A stretch of 36,102 nt of DNA, from assembly GCA_902772105.1 (NCBI GenBank), contig CACXZI010000027.1:1-36102 (forward strand). The letters are read 5' to 3'. Below are positions 1-8,313 of the stretch, one piece after another (position 1 is the first letter of the stretch; every line of letters starts with the position of its first letter). This DNA is from Oscillospiraceae bacterium. Lineage in GTDB: Bacteria > Bacillota > Clostridia > Oscillospirales > Ruminococcaceae. The notes under the pieces are model-generated. The model was not told the origin of the DNA, ran no database searches, and worked only from the letters and a program-made list of their open reading frames with translations. The position numbers and the translations under genes are program-made.

Positions 1-1
1 T

Positions 2-31
2 TTAGATGTTGGATTAATATTTGCAGTTTAA
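2..31 (+). other. possible C-terminal tail of an upstream gene
   Basis: The frame opening at base 2 reads LDVGLIFAV and then TAA. It looks coding, but it is only nine codons, too short to identify. From here to the argS promoter I see only AT-rich spacer. Confidence 0.2.
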
Positions 32-110
32 AAATTAATAATTTATTTAAATTAAAGTTAATATTTAGTTTATGTATTTTTTAATTAATATGTTATTTAT
101 TTAAAAAGTT

Positions 111-119
111 TGATATAAT
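111..119 (+). promoter_or_regulatory. extended -10 promoter upstream of argS
   Basis: TGA followed by TATAAT (114-119) is a perfect extended -10 element. No good -35 lies 16-18 bases upstream. The predicted leader is about 85 nt. The same TGA-TATAAT string recurs before several other genes in this window. Confidence 0.5.
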
Positions 120-212
120 GTTATTAGTGAATTTATTAAATTTTTATATATTTTTTAAAGAATTATTAAATAAATTATAGTTTAAGGTTTAAATTTATAA
201 GGGAGTTAAAAT

Positions 213-1901
213 ATGGTTGATTTTTATTCTTTAGCAATAGATAAGCTTTATTTAATTTTAAGACAAGGGTTAGAAAAACTCTTTATTGAAGAAGAAATAG
301 AGAAAACAAAGGTTGATTTTTTGGTTGAGGTTCCACAAGAAAAAAAGTTTGGAGATTTTGCAACAAATATTGCTATGGTTGCTGCTAAAATATTTAAAAA
401 AAATCCTTTTGAACTTGCAGAAAAACTTTTAAAAAATATTTCTTTAGATGGAACTTTTTTTTCAAAATTTGAGGTTAAAAGGCCTGGCTTTATAAATTTC
501 TTTTTAGGTGATGAATGGTATAGCAGCGTTTTAAAAGAGGTTTTGAATGAAGGAGAAAATTTTGGGAAAACGGAATATGGAAAAGGAAAAAAAGCTATTT
601 TAGAATATGTTTCAGCAAATCCAACAGGGCCTATGCATATTGGAAATGCTAGAGGTGGGGCTATTGGAGATTCTTTGGCAGAATGTTTTAGGTTTGCTGG
701 TTTTGAAGTTTTAAAGGAATTTTATGTTAATGACGCTGGAAATCAAATTGAAAAGTTTAAAAAAAGTTTAAATTTAAGATATGAACAGATTTTTTTAAAA
801 GATGAAAATTTTGAAATGCCGCAGGACTGTTATTTAGGAGAAGACATAAAAGAACATGCTGAAAATTTTGCTAAGATATATAAAGATGAATTTATGAAAA
901 AAGATGTAGAAGAACGAAAAACTGCTCTTCTTAACTATGCTCTTCCTTTGAATATTAAAAATTTAAAATTAGATTTAGAAAAATATAAGGTTTTATATGA
1001 TAATTGGTTTTTTGAGAGTTCTTTATATGAAGATAATTCTGTTTTTGATATTGTTAAGGATTTAGAAGAAAAAGGATATACTTTTAAAAAAGATGGAGCA
1101 ACTTGGTTTAGTTTCACTAAGTGTGGGGGAGACAAAGACGAAGTTTTAATTAGAGATAATGGAGTTCCAACCTATTTTGCATCCGATATTGCTTATCATT
1201 TTGATAAATTTAAAAAAAGAGGGTTTGATATTGCAATTGATATATGGGGAGCAGATCATCATGGGCACATTAAAAGATTAAAAGCAGCACTCAGTGTTTT
1301 GGGGGTTGATTCTAGTTCTTTAGAAGTTGTTTTGATGCAGATGGTTCGCCTGGTTGAAAAAGGGAAAACTCTAAAGCTTAGCAAAAGGGCAGGAAACACA
1401 ATAACCTTAAATTCTCTATTAGATATGATTCCTATTGATGTTGCTAGATTTTTTTTCAATATGAAAGAGCCAAACACGCATTTTGATTTTGATTTAGATT
1501 TAGCAAGGCAGGAGTCTGACAAAAACCCTGTTTATTATGTGCAATATGCCTATGCAAGAGCTTGTGGAATTTTAAAGAAACTAGAACAAGAAGAAAATAG
1601 TTTAGATTTTAAAGATGTTAATTTTAATATTTCAAAAACTAAAGAAGAAATAGATTTAATAAAGCAGATTGCAAAGTTTCCAACAGAAATTATTAATGCA
1701 GTTTTAACATATAATCCATCTAGAATAGCACATTTTTGTTTTGATTTATCAACACTTTTTCATAAATTTTATGTTAATTGTAAAATTAAAGGGCAAGAGG
1801 AAGAAATTTTGCGTTTTAGGGTTTGTTTATGTGTTGCTGTTTTGAATGTTTTAAAGAATTCGTTTTCAATTTTAAAAATAGAAGCTAAAGAGGAAGTGTA
1901 G
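213..1901 (+). CDS. argS: arginyl-tRNA synthetase (ArgRS)
   Basis: Charges tRNA-Arg with arginine in the cytoplasm (class I aminoacyl-tRNA synthetase). The 562-residue length is normal for the family. Visible parts are an N-terminal additional domain (about 1-110), the HIGH signature as GPMHIGNARG around residue 138, the KMSKS-type loop as KLSKR around residue 387, and a C-terminal DALR anticodon-binding domain (YYVQYAYARACG and NPSRIAHFCFDL). The ATG at 213 has a good SD (GGGAG at 201-205, 7 nt away). The next gene starts 5 nt after the stop, so the two are probably co-transcribed. Nothing is missing, and I take it to be functional. Confidence 0.97.
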   Translation: MVDFYSLAIDKLYLILRQGLEKLFIEEEIEKTKVDFLVEVPQEKKFGDFATNIAMVAAKIFKKNPFELAEKLLKNISLDGTFFSKFEVKRPGFINFFLGDEWYSSVLKEVLNEGENFGKTEYGKGKKAILEYVSANPTGPMHIGNARGGAIGDSLAECFRFAGFEVLKEFYVNDAGNQIEKFKKSLNLRYEQIFLKDENFEMPQDCYLGEDIKEHAENFAKIYKDEFMKKDVEERKTALLNYALPLNIKNLKLDLEKYKVLYDNWFFESSLYEDNSVFDIVKDLEEKGYTFKKDGATWFSFTKCGGDKDEVLIRDNGVPTYFASDIAYHFDKFKKRGFDIAIDIWGADHHGHIKRLKAALSVLGVDSSSLEVVLMQMVRLVEKGKTLKLSKRAGNTITLNSLLDMIPIDVARFFFNMKEPNTHFDFDLDLARQESDKNPVYYVQYAYARACGILKKLEQEENSLDFKDVNFNISKTKEEIDLIKQIAKFPTEIINAVLTYNPSRIAHFCFDLSTLFHKFYVNCKIKGQEEEILRFRVCLCVAVLNVLKNSFSILKIEAKEEV

Positions 1902-1906
1902 AAAAA

Positions 1907-3187
1907 TTGAACGAATTTAGCAGTTTTTTAAGAAAATATGCTAAGGAAGATTTTTTGCGTCTTTTTATGCCTGGGCATCAGGGAAAGTGTTTATATCTAA
2001 ACAAAAATATATCTCCTTTGTTGGATTTAACCGAAATTAAAGGAGCTGATAATTTATTTTTTCCGGATGGAATAATAAAAAAATTAGAAGATTTAATTTC
2101 TAATTTGTTTTGTTCCGATTGCTATATTTCAACCGGCGGGTCTACTTCTTTAATTCAAACAATTTTGTGGCTTTTTAAAGAAAAAGAATTTATTGTTCAA
2201 AGAGGAGCACACTATAGCTTTTTTAATGCTGCTGGAATTTTTTCTATTGAGCCTATAATTATTGGGGATTATAGATTTGTTTCTATTTTAGAAATTGAAA
2301 ATGCTCTTTTAAAAACTAAAAAAGGGGCAGTTTTGTTTTTAACTTCTCCTAATTATTATGGAGAAATTTTAGACATTATAGAAATTAAAAAGATTTGTGA
2401 AAAATTCGGGGCAATTTTGGTTGTTGATTGTGCGCATGGAGCACATTTAAGATTTTTAAAAGAAAACAAAAACCCTATTTTTTTTGGGGCTGATGTTTGC
2501 TGTTGTAGTTTCCATAAAACTTTGCCGGCTTTAACTGGGTCTGCTGTTTTGCAGATTAGAAAAGGTTTATTTAAAAGAGAAGTTGTTAAAAAGGCTATGG
2601 CTTTGTTTTTAACTAGCAGCCCTTCATATTTGATTATGGACTCTATTGGGCTTTGTTTAGATTGGCTTTTGGAATTTGGGTTTTCTGCTTTTTTAGAATT
2701 AGAAGAAAGAAGAGAGAAATTTATTAAAAGTTTAAATTTAAACTTTTTAAAAACAGATCCATCTAAGCTTGTTTTAGATTGCTCTAATTTAAAATTAGAT
2801 GTTTTAGATGTTGTTGATTTTTTGAGGAGCTTTAAAATAGAGCCTGAGTTTTATAATTTTCGTTTTATTTGCTTTATTGTTTCTCCTTTTTTGAAAGAAG
2901 AGGATTGGAAAAAATTAAGTTTTGTTTTAAAAAAACTAGAAATCAAAAAAGAAGAACAAAAAAAAGATTTTAAATTTGATTTTAAAAGGTATTTTGGGCT
3001 TAAAGAAGCTTTATTTAAAGAAAAAGAAACTGTTGATGTTGATGATGCTTGTGGTAGAGTTTTTGCTGATATTGTTTTTTCTGAAATACCTGGCGTTTTG
3101 GTTTTAACATATGGTGAAATTATAACAAAAGAAATTGTTTTATATTTAAAAGAAAAAGGAGTTAAAAAAATAACCGTTTTGAAATGA
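1907..3187 (+). CDS. Orn/Lys/Arg decarboxylase-family PLP enzyme
   Basis: A fold-type I PLP enzyme of the Orn/Lys/Arg decarboxylase major-domain family, in the short clostridial/YaaO form (426 residues). It opens with the family signature LFMPGHQGK (usually MPGHKG). It has the STGGST phosphate-binding loop, DCAHGAH before the cofactor-binding strand, and the Schiff-base lysine in SFHKTLPALTG (Lys204), followed by a small C-terminal domain (PGVLVLTYGE, usually PGxPxLxPGE). The substrate cannot be told from sequence; the family decarboxylates lysine, ornithine or arginine. The TTG start at 1907 lies 5 nt after the argS stop, with a purine-rich GAGGAAG inside the end of argS. In Clostridia this gene commonly precedes tmk and holB. 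Here holB follows after a 780-nt repeat-filled gap and no tmk is present. Confidence 0.85.
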   Translation: MNEFSSFLRKYAKEDFLRLFMPGHQGKCLYLNKNISPLLDLTEIKGADNLFFPDGIIKKLEDLISNLFCSDCYISTGGSTSLIQTILWLFKEKEFIVQRGAHYSFFNAAGIFSIEPIIIGDYRFVSILEIENALLKTKKGAVLFLTSPNYYGEILDIIEIKKICEKFGAILVVDCAHGAHLRFLKENKNPIFFGADVCCCSFHKTLPALTGSAVLQIRKGLFKREVVKKAMALFLTSSPSYLIMDSIGLCLDWLLEFGFSAFLELEERREKFIKSLNLNFLKTDPSKLVLDCSNLKLDVLDVVDFLRSFKIEPEFYNFRFICFIVSPFLKEEDWKKLSFVLKKLEIKKEEQKKDFKFDFKRYFGLKEALFKEKETVDVDDACGRVFADIVFSEIPGVLVLTYGEIITKEIVLYLKEKGVKKITVLK

Positions 3188-3415
3188 TTTATAAAAAATA
3201 GTATATTGATTGTTTGTTAATTTGTTTTTTGTAGTTAATTTAATATTATTAATTTTGTTTTGTTAAAATTTTAATATATAGTTAATGTTAAGGTGTTTTA
3301 AAACATATTTTTTATATTGTTTCATAAAGTTAATGAATCGTAAAAATTTTAAAAAAAATTAAATAAAATTAAATAGATTAAATTATATTATGATAGTAAT
3401 AAAATTTAAAGAATT

Positions 3416-3885
3416 ATTAATTAATTTAATATCATAAAATCATATTTTTAGTTAATATAAAACTAGAAATTTTGTTTAAACCAATATTATTTTTTTTATT
3501 TAAAATAGTTATTAAATATAAATAATTTTGGTTAGTTAATTTAATATCATAATTTATTTTTAGTTAATATAAAACTAGAAATTTTGTTTAAACTATATTA
3601 ATTTTTTATTTAAAACAGTTACTAAATATAAATAATTTTGGTTAGTTAATTTAATATCATAATTTATTTTTAGTTAATATAAAATTAGAAATTTTGTTTA
3701 AACCAATATTATTTTTTTATTTAAAATAATTACTAAATATAAATAATTTTGGTTAGTTAATTTAATATTATAATTTATTTTTAGTTAATATAAAACTAGA
3801 AATTTTGTTTAAACCAATATTATTTTTTTATTTAAAAAGTTACTAAATATAGATAATTTTGGTTAGTTAATTTAATATTAGTTTT
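3416..3885 (+). repeat. tandem array, ~110-bp unit, about 4.3 copies
   Basis: A unit containing GTTAGTTAATTTAATATCAT, then TTTAGTTAATATAAAACTAG, then AAATTTTGTTTAAAC recurs with phase marks at 3531, 3641, 3752 and 3862 (spacings 110, 111, 110). A partial first unit begins near 3416. Copies differ by scattered substitutions and 1-nt indels. There is no open frame and no conserved spacer/repeat pattern, so this is not CRISPR. The array fills most of the gap between the decarboxylase-family gene and holB. Bases 3188-3415 before it hold only AT-rich spacer and a 12-bp palindrome (TGTTTTAAAACA at 3294-3305). Confidence 0.85.
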
Positions 3886-3899
3886 TTAAATTAAAATAT

Positions 3900-3928
3900 T
3901 TGTTTGTTTTATATATATTAGTTATAAT
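3900..3928 (+). promoter_or_regulatory. predicted sigma-A promoter of holB
   Basis: TTGTTT (3900-3905), a 17-bp spacer, then TATAAT (3923-3928). It lies just past the end of the 110-bp array and about 40 nt before the holB ATG. Confidence 0.5.
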
Positions 3929-3967
3929 TACTTATAGAATTTTTAAACTAATTTTAGGAGCACTAAA

Positions 3968-4894
3968 ATGGAATATTTGAAAAATAATAAACTAATTAAA
4001 TATTTAAAAGAAATTATAAAAAGAGATAAAATATCGCATTCATATTTATTTTATGGTGATGAATATGGAATACAAAAAGAGGTTGCAACTTTGTTTGCTA
4101 AAACTATTTTATGTGAAAATAAAGATTTTTTTTGTTGCTCTTGTTCTAGTTGTGAAAAATTTTTAGGCGGGAATCATCCAGATTTTTTTGAGGTTGGAAA
4201 ACAAAATGTTAAAGGACAAAGTTTTAATATTTCAGATGTTAGAGAAATAATAGAAAAATCTTTTGTTAAACCTAATGAATCTAAATATAAAATTTTTCTT
4301 TTAAATGATGTTCAAACTCTTTTTGGTGGAGCTATTAATTCTTTATTAAAAATTTTGGAAGAACCACCAAAAGGAGTTGTTTTTATTTTAACTGCCACCA
4401 ATAAAAATAGGGTTTTGAAAACTGTTTTTTCTAGATGTGTTAGTTTTTTTGTTTCGACTCCTCCTTTAAAAGATTATTTGGAATTTTTTAGTGAGCAAAA
4501 CCCTAACATAAAAAAAGAAACTTTAAAAGAAGTTTTTGTTTTAAGTCAAGGCAAGGTTGGTTTATTTAAAGTGCTTTTATTAACGCCAGAGGGTGAGAAG
4601 GCTTTATTTTTTTCTAAGGATTTGTTCGAAGTTTTTTTAAAAAAAGATGAACTAAGATTTAATTCTATATTGCAAAAGTTAGAAAAAGATTTAAATTTAA
4701 TATTTTTAGTGTTATCTTGTTTTTTAAAGAGAATGAATATTTTTATTAATAATTTAAAAACAGAAAATTTTAAACAAATTGAAAATTTCTATAGAACTTT
4801 TAATTTGGTTGAAGAAGCTTTAGTTAATTTGAAGAATAATGCTAATGTTTTGCTTTGTATTTCTTGTCTTTCTTGTAAAATTTTTGATAAATAA
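3968..4894 (+). CDS. holB: DNA polymerase III delta' subunit (clamp loader)
   Basis: The delta' subunit of the clamp-loader complex that places the beta sliding clamp at primer ends. At 308 residues it matches the family. The AAA+ core is recognisable: SYLFYGDEYG at the degenerate P-loop (no GKT/S, as expected for delta'), a four-Cys zinc module (CCSCSSC, about residues 57-63), LLKILEEPP and the SRC motif (FSRC). The C-terminal third is poorly conserved and Leu/Lys-rich, as usual. The ATG at 3968 has AGGAG 6-7 nt upstream. In Clostridia it normally sits behind tmk, which is absent here. A hairpin overlaps the stop codon. Confidence 0.9.
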   Translation: MEYLKNNKLIKYLKEIIKRDKISHSYLFYGDEYGIQKEVATLFAKTILCENKDFFCCSCSSCEKFLGGNHPDFFEVGKQNVKGQSFNISDVREIIEKSFVKPNESKYKIFLLNDVQTLFGGAINSLLKILEEPPKGVVFILTATNKNRVLKTVFSRCVSFFVSTPPLKDYLEFFSEQNPNIKKETLKEVFVLSQGKVGLFKVLLLTPEGEKALFFSKDLFEVFLKKDELRFNSILQKLEKDLNLIFLVLSCFLKRMNIFINNLKTENFKQIENFYRTFNLVEEALVNLKNNANVLLCISCLSCKIFDK

Positions 4895-4927
4895 AAAAAG
4901 GTTGAATTTATTTTTTATTTGTATTTT
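4889..4927 (+). terminator. AT-only hairpin after holB
   Basis: AAATAAAAAA (4889-4898) pairs perfectly with TTTTTTATTT (4911-4920) across a 12-nt loop and is followed by a T run (4923-4927). It overlaps the holB stop codon. Without G-C pairs it would be a weak intrinsic terminator, but its position is right. Confidence 0.4.
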
Positions 4928-5344
4928 TTTAAATTAAAACATATGCAAATATTAATTTATTATGTTTATTGATAAACATTTTATTTTGATATTTTTTGAA
5001 ATAGAATTGTTAATATTATATTTATTTTTCAATTTAGGTTTAACTATTTTTATAGGTTAATTTCTACTATTAATAAAATAATACTTATTATTTTTTGGAA
5101 TTTTTATTTAGTAGTTTATCTTGAAATAGAATTATAATATACATATTGAATATTTTTTTGTTTTTAATAAAAAATTTTAAACTTTGTGGTGTAGATGAGA
5201 ATTTTAAAAATAATATATAAAAATTTTGTTTATTAATATTAAACTTATAAATTTTTTTGATTATTGCAAAGAGATAATATATAAATTTAAAGGTTTTAGC
5301 TAAAAAGAGAGATATTAATAAAATATACTTAGGGTTAAATTAAT
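4928..5344. other. gene-free spacer between convergent genes
   Basis: AT-rich spacer between the 3' ends of holB (+) and the first vanW gene (-). I see no frame, repeat array, RNA or clear terminator for the minus-strand operon. Confidence 0.6.
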
Positions 5345-6766
5345 CTAATTCCTTGATAGGTTATATTTACTGTTAAATTGTCTTGTTTCTAAAACTTTTC
5401 CGTTTAGAGATTTTGTTACCGTGGTTACTGTTTTTCTATATGATGCATTTTGCTCTGTTATTTTTGGATCTATTGTTATTGTGAAGTTTTCTTCTGGAAT
5501 TTTTGTTCCTAAAATATTAACTGTAACAGATGTTTCTGTGGTTGAAGCTTGAATTTTTATTGGGTTACTTAAACAGTTAATAAATCTAAAGTCTGTTCCA
5601 GATGAATCGTAGGTTGCATCCATTCCTGGTTTAACATAACCAGCTGGTCTGCTGTGAGATTGTCTTTGTGTTATTTTTAATCCTGCTTTTAAGGCTGGGG
5701 TGAATAATGTTGAAGAAACCTGACACATTCCTCCTCCTATTCCTGTTGTTTTTCTACCGTTTTCATATGTAATTGCTTCTAAATATCCTTTTGCTGCTCC
5801 TGCTGTTGCTCCAAATGAGAATTCCTCTCCAGGTAGAAGAACTATTCCATTTATTGCTGCTGCTGCTATTTTTATGTTTTGGTTTCTGTTTCTACTTAGT
5901 CTATCAGTTCCTCTTGGGAATTTTGTTGTGAATGAAGCAAGAACATGCGGGGTTTTTGGGTTGTTTATTTCATTTTTAAGGGCTGCAACTGTTTTTGTTG
6001 GGTTGGTTGTGTCTAGTGGAATTTTTATAATTTTTCCAGCTGGTGTTTTCGCAACTATTTCATTTGCTTTTTTTAAATCTAACGTGGTTCCAATTTCTTC
6101 ATTTGTGTATATTCTCTTTCCATTAACTAATTTAAATTCAGCATCTTTTACTCTTGTGTCTACTTGTTTTTTTATTTCTTTTAAATTTATTTTTGTTTCT
6201 TCACTCTTGATTTCTTTAAATGGAGCTTTTATAACTTTAAAATCTAATCCTTCTAAAGATTTACTTATTTCCTCCATTGTTTTTTCAACATCTAATTCTT
6301 TTCCATTACTTCCTTCTTTTATTAATACATCGGTTTTTACTTTTTTAAAAGCATATTTTTTTGGCTTTACTATAGTTTTATTTTTTAATTCTTCTATAAA
6401 TTTTTCTAGCTTTTTTTTGTCATACTTAACTTTTGGTTTATTTTCATCTGTTTTTTCATCTTCTTTTTTTGCATATTTAAAAATATCTTCAGCATCAAAA
6501 TGAGCATCGATACTTTTTGGACTCATTGTGTATATTCTACCTTCAAATTCTAGTTTTATTTTTTCTTTTTCGAATATTTTATTTATTTTTGAATCGGCAA
6601 CTTCTTGAACTTCGTCATGCGTCATTTGCGAAAGATTAACATTTGAAAAACTAGCATTCTCTGGAAGTTTTTCCATTTTGCGCATAAAAATCATAAAAGC
6701 AACAACACCAAATGCGGATAAAATTCCTGAAGAAATAGCTATTATTATTTTATTTCTGTTTGTCAT
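5345..6766 (-). CDS. VanW family protein with PG-binding-like repeats
   Basis: A 473-residue exported, membrane-anchored protein. One N-terminal helix (about 7-28) acts as signal anchor. It is followed by a Lys/Glu-rich region of about 250 residues resembling the PG_binding_4 modules (PF12229) usual in this family, then the VanW domain (about 280-415) with FSFG, the hallmark GGGMCQVSSTLF, and RQSHSRPAGYV. The C-terminal tail is a beta-rich extension. VanW was named from a vancomycin-resistance cluster, but its biochemical role is unknown, and nothing here suggests resistance. ATG at 6766 has AAGGAG upstream. It is the last gene of a minus-strand run iscS-iscU-vanW-vanW, only 33 nt after its shorter paralog. 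Confidence 0.88.
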   Translation of the reverse strand: MTNRNKIIIAISSGILSAFGVVAFMIFMRKMEKLPENASFSNVNLSQMTHDEVQEVADSKINKIFEKEKIKLEFEGRIYTMSPKSIDAHFDAEDIFKYAKKEDEKTDENKPKVKYDKKKLEKFIEELKNKTIVKPKKYAFKKVKTDVLIKEGSNGKELDVEKTMEEISKSLEGLDFKVIKAPFKEIKSEETKINLKEIKKQVDTRVKDAEFKLVNGKRIYTNEEIGTTLDLKKANEIVAKTPAGKIIKIPLDTTNPTKTVAALKNEINNPKTPHVLASFTTKFPRGTDRLSRNRNQNIKIAAAAINGIVLLPGEEFSFGATAGAAKGYLEAITYENGRKTTGIGGGMCQVSSTLFTPALKAGLKITQRQSHSRPAGYVKPGMDATYDSSGTDFRFINCLSNPIKIQASTTETSVTVNILGTKIPEENFTITIDPKITEQNASYRKTVTTVTKSLNGKVLETRQFNSKYNLSRN

Positions 6767-6799
6767 GTTAATATATATTCTCCTTAATTTATTTACATT

Positions 6800-7762
6800 C
6801 TAGTCTATGTTATATTCACTATAAAAATGTTTTTTCTTTATTGATTCACCCTTATATAATGTTTCAACTAAAACATCTGTTTTCATTTTTTTTGTCTTTT
6901 TGTCAATTTCTTTTTTAGCAGGGTGTAATATAATTTTATAGTTTTTATATTTTTCATCTTCTTCTCCTATTATTTCTATTTTTAGTTTATTGTTTTTAAA
7001 ATATGTTTTTATTTTTATTGGAGTTTTACGTGTATTTTTAAATTCTAAATCTTTTGCTCCTGTTACATATGATGCATCTAAACCTAAAGGAGCATATCGA
7101 ACTTTTTGGCTATGTGATTGTCTTTTTGTTATTTCTATTCCGGGTGTTTTTAAACATGCAACAAAAAGTGTTGAAGAAACCTGACACATTCCACCACCTA
7201 GCCCTTTATCCATACCGTTTTGAGTTAATGTATCTGCATATTTATATTCTTTATTTTTTCCTTCATCCCAGGTGTTTCTGTGAAATGAAAATGTGCATCC
7301 AGGGTTTACTATAACACCATCTAAAAATTTTGCAGCTGTTTTTATGTTGTGCACTCTATTTTTTTCTTTTTCTCGTTCTGTTTCTATGGTTGTTTCAAAA
7401 CTTCCAATAACAACTAAATCTTTTTTTTTGTTTTTTTCATTATTTTCTGAATATGTTTTTTCATTATCTTTTTTTAAATTTTCATTTTCTATTTTATAAT
7501 TTTCTTCATCATAATTTTCATCATCTTCATGGTCATCTTTTTTGTTTTTTTCAGGTTCATCATATTTTTTGGTTTTTTCATTATTAATAGTTTCTATGTC
7601 TAATATTTTTGTTTCTTTTTCGGCTTGATTTTGTTGCGATTCGTTTTCTTTTTTATTTTGATTTTTGCTTAGTGCTATAACCGTTGTTAAAACTGTTGCA
7701 GTTAAAAGCAAAAAAACTTCTATTGCTAGCAGGTTTATGGATTTTTTATTTTTGTTTTTCAT
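6800..7762 (-). CDS. VanW family protein, short form with charged linker
   Basis: A 320-residue paralog of the next gene downstream. It has an N-terminal transmembrane helix (about 11-30), then a low-complexity stretch of roughly 80 residues made almost only of Lys, Glu, Asp and Asn (about 35-115), then a VanW domain (about 118-250) keeping GCTFSFH, LGGGMCQVSSTLF and RQSHSQKVRYAPLG. It lacks the PG_binding_4-like region; the charged linker takes its place. It probably sits outside the membrane with the linker as a tether (inference). The ATG at 7762 has a strong SD (AAAGGAG, 8 nt). It lies 70 nt after iscU with no clear terminator between, so the two are probably co-transcribed. Function is unknown. 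Confidence 0.85.
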   Translation of the reverse strand: MKNKNKKSINLLAIEVFLLLTATVLTTVIALSKNQNKKENESQQNQAEKETKILDIETINNEKTKKYDEPEKNKKDDHEDDENYDEENYKIENENLKKDNEKTYSENNEKNKKKDLVVIGSFETTIETEREKEKNRVHNIKTAAKFLDGVIVNPGCTFSFHRNTWDEGKNKEYKYADTLTQNGMDKGLGGGMCQVSSTLFVACLKTPGIEITKRQSHSQKVRYAPLGLDASYVTGAKDLEFKNTRKTPIKIKTYFKNNKLKIEIIGEEDEKYKNYKIILHPAKKEIDKKTKKMKTDVLVETLYKGESIKKKHFYSEYNID

Positions 7763-7832
7763 ATTTAAATCTCCTTTAAACCTTATTTAAATTTAATGGT
7801 TTCAGAAGTTTTAATATTCAAAACATTAATTC

Positions 7833-8279
7833 CTATTCACAACTTTCGCATTCGTGTTCGTTTTTTATGTTAAAATCTTCTCCTAGTGTTTTTTTAACGT
7901 CTAAATTGTTTTTTTTGCAGTAATCTAAAAGAGCTGCTTTAACGGCTTGCTCTGCTAAAACAGAACAGTGTATTTTAACCTTTGGTAGACCATTTAAAGA
8001 TTCAACAACTGCTTGATTTGTTAAACGTGCAGCATCTTTTATATTTTTCCCTTTAATCATTTCTGTTGCTTTTGAGCTTGTTGCTATTGCAGAACCACAT
8101 CCAAATGTTTTGAATTTAACGTCTTTTATTATACCGTTTTCAATTTTTAGATACATACGCATTATGTCGCCACATTTTGCATTCCCAACTTCTCCTATTG
8201 CATCTGCATCTTCTATTTCTCCGACATTTCTAGGATTCATAAAATGATCCATGACTTCTTCTGAATATTCCATTGCCAT
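7833..8279 (-). CDS. iscU: Fe-S cluster assembly scaffold IscU/NifU-like
   Basis: The scaffold on which IscS builds [2Fe-2S]/[4Fe-4S] clusters in the cytoplasm. At 148 residues it is a single-domain IscU/NifU N-terminal protein. All three cluster cysteines are present: Cys36 in NAKCGD (with Asp38), Cys61 in FGCGSA and Cys105 in HCSVLA. The C-terminus adds two further Cys (HECESCE), a common clostridial feature. It starts 34 nt after iscS ends, with AGAAGG upstream. No hscA, hscB or fdx lies near, consistent with the simple clostridial iscS-iscU arrangement. An IscR-type regulator, often placed upstream in Clostridia, is not present here. Confidence 0.95.
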   Translation of the reverse strand: MAMEYSEEVMDHFMNPRNVGEIEDADAIGEVGNAKCGDIMRMYLKIENGIIKDVKFKTFGCGSAIATSSKATEMIKGKNIKDAARLTNQAVVESLNGLPKVKIHCSVLAEQAVKAALLDYCKKNNLDVKKTLGEDFNIKNEHECESCE

Positions 8280-8313
8280 GTTATATTTACCTTCTTTCTA
8301 ATTTTTTATACTG

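Noticed and set aside
3294-3305. 12-bp palindrome TGTTTTAAAACA as an operator
   Set aside because: Such palindromes are expected by chance in this composition, and it is far from any gene start.
3416-3885. CRISPR array
   Set aside because: Whole 110-bp units repeat, with no short repeat alternating with unique spacers, and no cas genes are near. The same holds for 21300-21955 and 23081-23661.
5874-6503. 209-codon plus-strand frame, hydrophobic
   Set aside because: It lies wholly opposite the VanW gene, whose domains are clear; Lys/Glu-rich codons read backwards give Phe/Ser-rich protein.
5345-7762. Vancomycin resistance locus
   Set aside because: VanW domains are widespread in Clostridia; no vanH, vanA or vanX homologs are present.
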